Below are positions 1 through 6,008 of a stretch of 7,777 bases of DNA, in pieces. The position numbers and the translations under genes were made by a program. Position 1 is the first letter of the stretch, and every line of letters begins with the position of its first letter. The stretch spans positions 1 to 7,777 of the forward strand of contig CAMLOF010000141.1 in the NCBI GenBank assembly GCA_946481585.1, given 5' to 3'. The notes beneath the pieces are model-generated. The model ran no database searches, was not told where the DNA came from, and saw only the letters and a list, made by a program, of their open reading frames with translations. Source of the DNA: an uncultured Macromonas sp. Lineage in GTDB: Bacteria > Pseudomonadota > Gammaproteobacteria > Burkholderiales > Burkholderiaceae.

Positions 1-1527
1 GAAGCGGCCAACCAGCTCATCGACCACAACCGCCACCGCCTGGGCAAGAACCTGCGCACCGACCAGGGCGCGGGTGAACCAGTGCGCGTGATCGAGCAGC
101 CGAACGACTTCGAGGAAGCCCGCTGGCTGGTGGAGGAAATCCGCCAGCTGGAGCGCAGCGATGGCTTCCCTCGCCAGGAAATCGCCATCCTCTACCGCAG
201 CAACGCGCAGAGCCGCGTGCTGGAAAGCGCGCTGTTCAACGCCGGGGTGCCCTACCGGGTCTATGGCGGCCTGCGCTTCTTCGAGCGCGCCGAAATCAAG
301 CACGCACTGGCCTACCTGCGCTTGCTGGACAACCCGCACGACGACACCAGCTTCCTGCGGGTGGTGAACTTCCCGCCGCGTGGCATTGGTGCGCGCAGCC
401 TGGAACAGCTGCAGGACGCCGCCAGGGCGGCGGGCTGTTCGCTGCACGACGCGGTGAGCACCCTGGGCGGCAAGGCTGGCACCAATCTGTCGGCCTTCCT
501 GGCCAAGATCGACGTGGTGCGCGAGCAGACCGAAGGTGCCACGCTACGCGAAATCATCGAACTGGTGCTGCAGCACAGTGGCCTGATGGAGCACTACCGC
601 GCCGACCGCGACGGTGCCGACCGGGTGGAGAACCTGGAAGAACTGGTAAACGCTGCCGAGAGCTTCGTCATGCAGGAGGGCTTTGGCCGCGACGCCGTGG
701 CCCTGCCGCTGGACGAAACCGCCAAGGGCGTGCCCGGCGTGGGGCTGAGCCAGTCCCCGGCGAGCCAGGGGGTGGATTTCAACGCCCCCGTCATCGACCA
801 GCCCTTGCCGGGCGGCGAGGCAGACACAGGCGAGACGCTGAGTCCGCTGGTGGCCTTCCTCACGCACGCTGCGTTGGAGTCGGGCGACAACCAGGCCCAG
901 GCTGGGCAGGAGGCCGTGCAGCTGATGACCGTGCACGCCGCCAAGGGGCTGGAGTTTGATGCCGTCTTCATCACCGGGCTGGAGGAGGGGCTCTTCCCCC
1001 ACGAAAACAGCCTGAGCGACATGGACGGCCTGGAGGAAGAGCGCCGCCTGATGTACGTGGCCATCACCCGGGCGCGCAAACGCCTGTACCTGAGCCATGC
1101 GCAGTCGCGCATGCTGCACGGGCAGACGCGCTTTCACATGCGCAGCCGCTTCTTGGATGAGTTGCCCGAGGCTTGCCTGAAGTGGCTCACGCCCAAGCAG
1201 GCAGCATGGGGCGGCCCTGGCGCGGGGCAGGGCGGGAGTGCAGGGGCTTCCACCCAGCCCGCCTGGGGCCGCAGCGGCCTGGGGGAGGGCCCGCGCGGCT
1301 TCGCGTCCAAGGACGCGCCTTATACCGGTGCAGGCGCCGTGCCCACGCAGAAGGCCGAGCCCGCGCACGGCATACGTGCGGGCATGCAGGTGTTCCACAA
1401 CAAGTTTGGCGAGGGCAAGGTGCTCACCGTCGAAGGCCAGGGCGACGATGCCCGTGCGCAGGTGAGCTTCCCTCGCCACGGCACCAAGTGGCTGGCGCTC
1501 AGCGTGGCCAAGCTCACACCCATCTGA
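1..1527 (+). CDS. uvrD: DNA helicase II UvrD (5' end outside window)
   Basis: ATP-dependent 3'-5' superfamily 1A helicase of nucleotide excision repair and mismatch repair, acting in the cytoplasm. The frame is open from base 1, so the start and the Walker A/B half (domains 1A/1B) lie upstream; 508 codons are visible. Seen in order, counting codons from base 1: motif IV region IAILYRSNAQSR from 61; the 2B domain with YGGLRFFERAEIKHALAYLR from about 83; motif V TVHAAKGLEF from 310; motif VI EEERRLMYVAITRA from 345, whose arginine at 357 is the expected ATP-sensing finger; then DELPEACLKWL, typical of UvrD rather than Rep. A Gly/Ala/Pro-rich linker (about 397-460) leads to a C-terminal Tudor-like domain from GMQVFHNKFGEG (461) to the end, which in UvrD/PcrA contacts RNA polymerase. 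Codons 241-280 form an extra Pro/Gly-rich segment absent from E. coli UvrD. The gene is convergent with phoX. PcrA is the nearest alternative name. Confidence 0.
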   Translation, partial: EAANQLIDHNRHRLGKNLRTDQGAGEPVRVIEQPNDFEEARWLVEEIRQLERSDGFPRQEIAILYRSNAQSRVLESALFNAGVPYRVYGGLRFFERAEIKHALAYLRLLDNPHDDTSFLRVVNFPPRGIGARSLEQLQDAARAAGCSLHDAVSTLGGKAGTNLSAFLAKIDVVREQTEGATLREIIELVLQHSGLMEHYRADRDGADRVENLEELVNAAESFVMQEGFGRDAVALPLDETAKGVPGVGLSQSPASQGVDFNAPVIDQPLPGGEADTGETLSPLVAFLTHAALESGDNQAQAGQEAVQLMTVHAAKGLEFDAVFITGLEEGLFPHENSLSDMDGLEEERRLMYVAITRARKRLYLSHAQSRMLHGQTRFHMRSRFLDELPEACLKWLTPKQAAWGGPGAGQGGSAGASTQPAWGRSGLGEGPRGFASKDAPYTGAGAVPTQKAEPAHGIRAGMQVFHNKFGEGKVLTVEGQGDDARAQVSFPRHGTKWLALSVAKLTPI

Positions 1528-1537
1528 CCGGGCGAAG

Positions 1538-1570
1538 AAAAAAACCGCCGGGGCCCGAAGGCCCTGGCGG
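1538..1570 (-). terminator. Intrinsic terminator of phoX, UUCG tetraloop
   Basis: The minus strand reads arm CCGCCAGGGCC, loop TTCG, arm GGCCCCGGCGG, then seven T (bases 1544-1538). The 11-bp stem has one G-T wobble and is closed by C-G around UUCG, an exceptionally stable tetraloop. It begins 60 bases past the phoX stop. In the plus orientation the same hairpin is followed by TGTCAATG with no T-run, so it should terminate phoX well and uvrD only weakly, though it may hinder read-through from both sides. Confidence 0.
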
Positions 1571-1577
1571 TGTCAAT

Positions 1578-1596
1578 GCGTGGGCGGGACCCACGC
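1578..1596. other. Perfect 7-bp hairpin in convergent intergenic region
   Basis: Arms GCGTGGG (1578-1584) and CCCACGC (1590-1596) are perfectly complementary around a five-base loop. The plus strand continues GCTTTCCC, so there is only a three-T stretch; a six-T run (1618-1623) comes 21 bases later, too far for a standard intrinsic terminator. It may protect the uvrD mRNA 3' end or help terminate uvrD together with the preceding hairpin. Function is unproven. Confidence 0.
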
Positions 1597-1629
1597 GCTT
1601 TCCCGAAACGTGAACTCTTTTTTGGGTGA

Positions 1630-3807
1630 TCAGCTGCCGATCACGCCGCCGTCGTTCTTGGTGATGACCACGGTCGCCGTGCGAGGGCGTTTGCCTGCAC
1701 CGTAACCGGCGTTGGAGGGCCACTGGCTTTCGTATTTCGACGGGTCCTGCACGTTCGCCATCTTGGTGTTCTCACCAGGGTGCTGTACGTTGATGAACAG
1801 AGCGCGGCCGTCTGGTGTCTCGGTGATCCCCGTGATCTCACAACCCTTGGGGCCGACCAGGAAGCGCTTGAGGGTGGCAGGCGTCTGAGCCTTGCCCACA
1901 TACGTGTCCACCTTCTTGTCACCGTAGGTGAGCGTCTTCTTGCCGCCATCGCCAATGTGCCCAGGCAGCGCAGCAAGCAGCATGCAGTTCGTCTTGTCGG
2001 TGTAGGCACCGTCGTCGGTTTCGATCCAGCAGATGCTCGTGGCCTTGCTGAACACCAGGCCGTCAGGAGATGACAGGTCGTTGTCTTCTGTCAGGCTGGA
2101 AAGGTTCACGGTTGCACGGTCTGCGTCGGCCTCAGAGGCAAACAGGTAAATGTCCCACTTGAAGGTGGAGGCCGCGGGTGCTGGCTCGATGAAGCGGACA
2201 ATGTGGCCGTTGACGTTGCCTTTTTGTTCTTTGCCCGCCTTCATGTCTGTGTAAACGCGCGGGTTGGCTGCGTCTGCCGTGCCAGCCGTGCGGTTGCTGT
2301 TGTTGGTCAGGGTGAAGTACACCTCGCCATTCTTCGGGTTCACGCCACCCCACTCAGGGCGGTCCATCTTGGTGGCACCCACAGCGTCGGCGGCCAGGCG
2401 GGTGAAGATGGCCACATCGGCGTTGTCCTTGAACTCGAAGTAGGAGCTGTTGGCCACCACCGGGTTGTTCATGGAGAGTTCCAGCCACTCGCCCGTGCCG
2501 TCGTCCTTGAAGCGGGCTACGTACAGTGTGCCTTTGTCCAGGTATTTGTCACCTGCGTTCAGACGGTTGGCGGGCTTGGCGTCGGCGGCATCCCATTTGG
2601 CCTCAGAGACGAACTTGTAGATGTATTCGCCACGTGCGTCGTCCCCCATGTAGGCAACCACAGGCTGGCCAGCCACCGGCTTGGCGAAGGTCACGTTCTC
2701 GTGCCCCATGCGGCCCAGTGCGGTGCGCTTGCGCAGTACCTGGCTCTTGTCATAAGCGTCGATTTCCACCACGTAGCCGAAGGTGTTCATCTCGTTGCGG
2801 TAGTCTTCCTTGGCGGACGCGGCCAGAGCGCCGTTGTTCCAGCGTACGAAGCGGTCTTCGCTGCCTGCGCTTTCCCAGCCGTGGCGGCTGGCGTCGCCCG
2901 CCTTGCGGCCGTAGCGCTTGAGTGCTTGTACCTGTTTGTCGTTCTTGCCACGGCGCTCGTCGTCCTTGGCATCGCGGAAGAAGTAGCCAAACCAGTTTTC
3001 TTCGCCGGAAACGTAGGTGCCCCACGGGGTGCGGCCTGCGCCGCAGTTGTTCAGTGTGCCGCGCGCCTTGGTTCCGTCGGCGCTGTAACGGGTCACCAGG
3101 TGCTCACTGCCTCGGGCCGGACCGTGGATGATGGCCTCGGTCATGGTGGTGACGCGGCGGTTGTAGCTGGAGCCAGGCTTGTAGCCCCACTTCTTGCCAT
3201 CGGTCTGCACTTCCACCACGGACAGGCCGTGGATCATCAGTTCCTTGTCTACCTCGCTGGCGGGGCGGGGCAAGGTGGCGGTGCCGCCGTTGGCGTGGAT
3301 GAAGAAGGATGAGAGCTTTTCGTCGGTGGTGGCCTCGTGGTTCATGGCTAGCAGGCCGCGCGAACTGAAGGTGTCCGAGGGGTTGCCACTGGCGTCCAGA
3401 CCGAACCACTCCATCCCGTCATGGTGGTCGCCTGCGCGGTTGCCCCAGTCGCCATCGGTACCGTCGTTCTTGAAGGCAGGCGTACTGGCGGTGAGCGGGT
3501 CGCCCAGGCCGTAGATCACTTGTGCGGTATAGCCTTCGGGCACGGTCAGCACGTCTGCGGTGCTCTTGGCCACGGCCTTGAAACCCAAGGCAGCCACGGC
3601 GGCCGCAGGGCCGCTGGTGGTTGCACAGCCAGACAGTGCTGCCGTGCCCAGGGTGGCGGCACCCGCCATGCCTGCGCCACCGCGCAGCAGGCTGCGGCGG
3701 CTCAGGCGCGCGTCGAGCACCTGCTCAAAGGCAGCGTTGCTGGAGGTGTTGGAGTCTTCTTCGTTGAAGTGCGTACCAGGGCGGGAATCGTTTGTCACAG
3801 TGATCAC
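1630..3807 (-). CDS. phoX: PhoX-family alkaline phosphatase (DUF839), Tat-exported
   Basis: Releases phosphate from organic phosphoesters outside the cytoplasm under phosphate starvation; 725 residues. The N-terminus has the DSNTSSNxxFxxVLxARLSRR pattern usual in this family, then a twin-arginine signal SRRSLLRG (36-43), a hydrophobic stretch, and a lipobox-like LSGC with C61, so the enzyme is probably exported folded and lipid-anchored. Family signatures: NHE (156-158), NNCGAGRTPWGTY (253-265) with C255, EEN (269-271), HE (369-370), MDRPEWGGVNPKNGEVY (481-497), SSPDGL (579-584) and ETPDGRALFINVQHPGE (663-679). PhoX from Pseudomonas fluorescens is a calcium- and iron-dependent enzyme with Cys, Glu and His ligands; mapping these residues to ligands is inference. 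The GTG start follows directly after an in-frame TGA, so no longer form exists; codon 4 is also GTG and cannot be excluded. No clear Shine-Dalgarno is seen. A tandem Pho box lies upstream and a strong terminator downstream, so it is probably monocistronic. Confidence 0.
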   Translation of the reverse strand: MITVTNDSRPGTHFNEEDSNTSSNAAFEQVLDARLSRRSLLRGGAGMAGAATLGTAALSGCATTSGPAAAVAALGFKAVAKSTADVLTVPEGYTAQVIYGLGDPLTASTPAFKNDGTDGDWGNRAGDHHDGMEWFGLDASGNPSDTFSSRGLLAMNHEATTDEKLSSFFIHANGGTATLPRPASEVDKELMIHGLSVVEVQTDGKKWGYKPGSSYNRRVTTMTEAIIHGPARGSEHLVTRYSADGTKARGTLNNCGAGRTPWGTYVSGEENWFGYFFRDAKDDERRGKNDKQVQALKRYGRKAGDASRHGWESAGSEDRFVRWNNGALAASAKEDYRNEMNTFGYVVEIDAYDKSQVLRKRTALGRMGHENVTFAKPVAGQPVVAYMGDDARGEYIYKFVSEAKWDAADAKPANRLNAGDKYLDKGTLYVARFKDDGTGEWLELSMNNPVVANSSYFEFKDNADVAIFTRLAADAVGATKMDRPEWGGVNPKNGEVYFTLTNNSNRTAGTADAANPRVYTDMKAGKEQKGNVNGHIVRFIEPAPAASTFKWDIYLFASEADADRATVNLSSLTEDNDLSSPDGLVFSKATSICWIETDDGAYTDKTNCMLLAALPGHIGDGGKKTLTYGDKKVDTYVGKAQTPATLKRFLVGPKGCEITGITETPDGRALFINVQHPGENTKMANVQDPSKYESQWPSNAGYGAGKRPRTATVVITKNDGGVIGS

Positions 3808-3849
3808 TCACAGGTAGTTGAACAGCAGCGAGTAGCTTGCTGTTCGTCT

Positions 3850-3889
3850 GTGAAAACGCTGTGACAGGTCTGTGGCGTTCGCGTGACCG
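3850..3889 (-). promoter_or_regulatory. Tandem Pho box (PhoB binding sites) upstream of phoX
   Basis: Read on the minus strand, two 18-base boxes lie head to tail: CGGTCAC-GCGA-ACGCCAC (3889-3872) and CTGTCAC-AGCG-TTTTCAC (3867-3850), separated by AGAC. This gives four seven-base half-sites, each ending in CAC, at an exact 11-base period, as expected for PhoB dimers on a pho promoter (consensus half-site CTGTCAY plus a 4-base spacer). The downstream box is best: its first half-site is a perfect match and the second matches 5 of 7. The start codon is 43 bases downstream. About 10 bases after the box, where PhoB promoters place the -10, only weak AT-poor candidates occur (around 3839-3831), fitting an activator-dependent promoter. 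Confidence 0.
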
Positions 3890-3894
3890 TGTTC

Positions 3895-4674
3895 TCAGGC
3901 CGGTGTCTGCCCGTCGTCGGTGATGAAGCTGTCGCGGAAGGTGAAGTACACCGACGTGAAGAACATGGCGCTCATCAGCATGGCCATGGGCAACATCAGC
4001 ACGCTGAGCAGCTGTGCACCGCCCAGAACCGAGGCCAGCATCACCACCGCCAGGGCAATGAGCATGAACACGGCAGTCCAGGCCAGAAAATACACCAGCA
4101 TGGCGCCTTTGTTGGCCCAGCAGGCCAGCGCGCTGAAGAAAAGGCTCTTGACGGGTGTGACCCCATGCCAGTGCACCAGCGCTGGCGCATGCCAGAACAG
4201 CAGACCCAGCGGCACGTAGAGCACCATGTTGACGACGAGGTTGCGCACGATGGCTGGCTCGCGCAACGCCTCTTCGGTGATTTCTGTTCCTTGCTGAAGG
4301 GCGCTGCCTGGGTCGCCAGCAATGAGCGCGGCCAGCAGCATGATGAGCAGCGAACCGATGGCGTAGAGGCCGCCCAGCACCAGCATGGATCGGACCCGTT
4401 CGCGCCCGGCACGAAAGGCGCTGGCCAGCACGGCAGGCATGGGGAAGCTGCCGGTGGTCACCTCGCGGGTGGCGGCCATCAGGCCCAGGGTGGCGGCTGG
4501 CAACAGCGCCAGGGCCATGGCGGCACCTACCAGTGGCACCAGCGTGAGCACGGACACGGCGAGCATGAACATGAAGAACAGCCCCGCCAGGGCCAGCGGC
4601 TGGCGCAGGAAGGTCTGTATGCCCAGCTTGACCCAGAGCAGCCCGGTGCGTGCCGGTACGCGGTTGAGTTTCAT
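3895..4674 (-). CDS. BPSS1780-family integral membrane protein
   Basis: Inner-membrane protein of unknown function, 259 residues, recognised as the betaproteobacterial BPSS1780-type family from its overall pattern and its place beside thrB. About six membrane segments are visible, roughly at 27-47, 49-68, 96-119, 145-167, 191-216 and 218-242. A short amphipathic N-terminus (WVKLGIQTFLRQP) precedes the first. The most family-like stretch is LFWHAPALVHWHG (159-171) followed by SLFFSALACWANKG (177-190), with conserved Trp, His and Pro in or near the membrane. The C-terminus is short and polar (ITDDGQTPA). Its ATG overlaps the thrB stop codon in an ATGA, so translation is probably coupled to thrB. 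No separate promoter or Shine-Dalgarno is evident, and no terminator is seen before the phoX promoter. A transport role connected to homoserine or threonine is possible only by context; no transporter signature is seen. Confidence 0.
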   Translation of the reverse strand: MKLNRVPARTGLLWVKLGIQTFLRQPLALAGLFFMFMLAVSVLTLVPLVGAAMALALLPAATLGLMAATREVTTGSFPMPAVLASAFRAGRERVRSMLVLGGLYAIGSLLIMLLAALIAGDPGSALQQGTEITEEALREPAIVRNLVVNMVLYVPLGLLFWHAPALVHWHGVTPVKSLFFSALACWANKGAMLVYFLAWTAVFMLIALAVVMLASVLGGAQLLSVLMLPMAMLMSAMFFTSVYFTFRDSFITDDGQTPA

Positions 4675-5624
4675 AGCTGCGTCAGGCGGGCGCGCAGCAC
4701 GCGCTCGAAGTGAGTGGGGTCGTGCGGCTTGAGCATGCTGGCTTCACGCGGCAGGTACCAGTCCCACAGGCGCGACAGCCAGAAGCGCAGTGCGCCCGCG
4801 CGCAACATGGCAGGCATCAACTCGCGCTCGGCAGCGGTCAACGGGCGAACCGATTCGTATGCGCCCAGCATGGCGGTCGTGCGTTCGTCATCCTGCACGC
4901 CAGTGGGCAGGTCAATGCACCAGTCGTTCAGACACACCGCCAGGTCGAAGGCAAAGGCATCCACCCCGGCAAAGTAAAAGTCGAAGAAGCCCGTGAGCTG
5001 GCCGTTCTCGAACATCACGTTGTCGCGGAACAGGTCGGCGTGGATGGGGCCACGGGGCAGGGCTTCGTAGCTCGGGCTGGCGGCCACGTGGTTCTGGTAG
5101 GCCAGTTCGCTCTTGAGCAGGTTGGCCTGCTCGGGCTGGAGGTGGGGCAAAACGACAGGCACGGTCTCGTTCCACCAGGGCAGGCCGCGCAGGTTGGGCT
5201 GGCGCCGGTCGTAGTCCAACCCGGCCAGGTGCATGCGTGCCAGCATCGTGCCCACTTGGGCACACTGCCCGGCGGTGGGGGCAAGTTCGTGCTTGCCGCG
5301 CAGCTTGTTCACCACCGACGCAGGCTTGCCCTTCATCTTGTGGAGGATCTCGCCTTTTCCGTCTGCGGCAGGGTCGGGCACGGGGATGCCCTTGCCCGCC
5401 AGGTGCTTCATCAGGTGCAGGTAAAAGGGCAGTTGCTCGAAGCTCAGCCGCTCGAACAGGGTCAGCACGTAGTCGTGCGTCTGGCCCTCGCGCTCGGTGG
5501 AGACGAAATAGTTGGTGTTCTCGATGCCGCCCGAGCAGCCAGCCATCGACACCAGCTCGCCCAGGTCCAGACGGCGCAACAGCGCCGCAGCCTCGGTCTC
5601 AGAGACTTCGGTGTAGACAGCCAT
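4671..5624 (-). CDS. thrB: Homoserine kinase, APH-fold type (ThrB)
   Basis: Phosphorylates L-homoserine to O-phosphohomoserine with ATP, the penultimate step of threonine synthesis, in the cytoplasm. The 317 residues match the usual length of the Pseudomonas-type ThrB, which has the aminoglycoside phosphotransferase/choline kinase fold and is unrelated to the GHMP-type ThrB of E. coli. Visible features: N-terminal lobe with SGGIENTNYFV (31-41) acting as nucleotide loop; YVLTLFER (52-59), typical of this kinase; the catalytic loop IHADLFRDNVMF (194-205) with H195, D197 and N202; and the metal-binding aspartate in GFFDFYFAG (D215). LCLNDWC-like CLNDWC (231-236) and FWLSRLWDWYLPRE (281-294) are also family-typical. 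All expected catalytic residues are present. The ATG is 2 bases after the stop of the DUF2782 gene, and the TGA overlaps the start of the membrane protein gene, so the three form one transcription unit. No good Shine-Dalgarno precedes it, pointing to translational coupling. Confidence 0.
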   Translation of the reverse strand: MAVYTEVSETEAAALLRRLDLGELVSMAGCSGGIENTNYFVSTEREGQTHDYVLTLFERLSFEQLPFYLHLMKHLAGKGIPVPDPAADGKGEILHKMKGKPASVVNKLRGKHELAPTAGQCAQVGTMLARMHLAGLDYDRRQPNLRGLPWWNETVPVVLPHLQPEQANLLKSELAYQNHVAASPSYEALPRGPIHADLFRDNVMFENGQLTGFFDFYFAGVDAFAFDLAVCLNDWCIDLPTGVQDDERTTAMLGAYESVRPLTAAERELMPAMLRAGALRFWLSRLWDWYLPREASMLKPHDPTHFERVLRARLTQL

Positions 5625-5626
5625 GA

Positions 5627-5971
5627 TCAGAAGTTCAGCAGACGCCAGCTGCTCTTGCCCGCCTTGCCCTTGTTCTCGTCGGACTGGCTGGGGTCGATGG
5701 GTTGTACCTGGTAGCCAGGCACGGCGGTTTTGGTCTGCACGTCGATGCTGCGGGTCTGACCGCCCACGCGCAACTCTTCAATGCGGCTGCCTGCGTCTTC
5801 GTGGGTAATGCGTTCGGTTTTCTGCTCCAGCGTACGCACGGGTTCCTGGGCCACCTGGCCTGGGGTGGGGGCTGATTGGGCCTGTACTTGTGCAGACAGA
5901 CAGAACAGCACGGCGGCGGCAAGAGTCAGGCGCACGTGTGCGGGAGCAAAGGGGGCGGAAAAGGGTCGCAT
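5627..5971 (-). CDS. DUF2782 family exported protein
   Basis: Small protein of unknown function, 114 residues. The N-terminus is a Sec signal peptide: basic n-region (M1-R14), hydrophobic core at about 15-27, and probable cleavage after A31 in VQA-QS. The mature part of about 83 residues carries the family-typical block THEDAGSRIEELRVGGQT (56-73), then KTAVPGYQVQPIDP (81-94), a polar Lys/Ser stretch and a C-terminal WRLLNF. No cysteine remains after cleavage, so it should be soluble periplasmic. I chose the ATG at 5971: a start 39 bases upstream is in frame but would add residues ahead of the signal peptide and overlap the polA start. DUF2782 proteins lie between polA and thrB in other beta- and gammaproteobacteria, Pseudomonas among them, from general knowledge. 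It is first in the minus-strand cluster, 2 bases before thrB. No molecular function is proposed. Confidence 0.
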   Translation of the reverse strand: MRPFSAPFAPAHVRLTLAAAVLFCLSAQVQAQSAPTPGQVAQEPVRTLEQKTERITHEDAGSRIEELRVGGQTRSIDVQTKTAVPGYQVQPIDPSQSDENKGKAGKSSWRLLNF

Positions 5972-5977
5972 CCCTAG

Positions 5978-5983
5978 ATTGTA
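5978..5983 (-). promoter_or_regulatory. -10-like element TACAAT of the DUF2782-thrB cluster
   Basis: On the minus strand TACAAT matches the sigma-70 -10 consensus at 5 of 6 positions and ends six bases before the ATG at 5971. A start point about seven bases after the -10 would fall on the A of the ATG, implying a leaderless transcript. No convincing -35 is seen at 16-18 bases, which lowers confidence. Confidence 0.
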
Positions 5984-5995
5984 GGCATTTGCCCG

Positions 5996-6001
5996 CACAA
6001 T
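5996..6001 (+). promoter_or_regulatory. -10-like element CACAAT of polA
   Basis: CACAAT matches the -10 consensus at 4 of 6 positions and ends seven bases before the polA ATG at 6009, so initiation would fall at or next to that A. It forms an inverted repeat with the opposite element: GATTGT at 5977-5982 and ACAATC at 5997-6002, 14 bases apart. No -35 and no Shine-Dalgarno are recognisable. The real polA promoter could instead lie within the DUF2782 gene. Confidence 0.
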
Positions 6002-6008
6002 CACGCCC

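Noticed and set aside
544..1479. Minus-strand open frame of 311 codons opposite uvrD
   Set aside because: It overlies the helicase motifs of uvrD and has only low-complexity Leu/Ala/His/Gln content.
1626..1644. Inverted repeat GTGATC / GATCAC across the phoX stop codon as a terminator
   Set aside because: Only six base pairs, lying mostly inside the coding sequence, and no T-run follows it on either strand; the UUCG hairpin downstream is the better terminator.
2203..3312. Open frame of 369 codons on the plus strand opposite phoX
   Set aside because: phoX is clearly real on the minus strand. The antisense product is a low-complexity Val/Ala/Gly/His-rich string with no recognisable domain, as expected from GC-rich codon use.
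3799..3808. Ten-base palindrome AGTGATCACT over the phoX start codon as a possible operator
   Set aside because: The palindrome is real but short, and its outer part encodes the first residues. With no second copy nearby, chance is enough to explain it.
3883..4713. Plus-strand open frame of 276 codons rich in His, Gln and Gly
   Set aside because: It mirrors the hydrophobic codons of the membrane protein gene on the other strand (CAG/CTG, CAC/GTG). The His/Gln repeats are a by-product, not a metal-binding protein.
4710..5714. Plus-strand open frame of 334 codons opposite thrB
   Set aside because: thrB on the minus strand has all kinase motifs; the antisense product shows no family resemblance.
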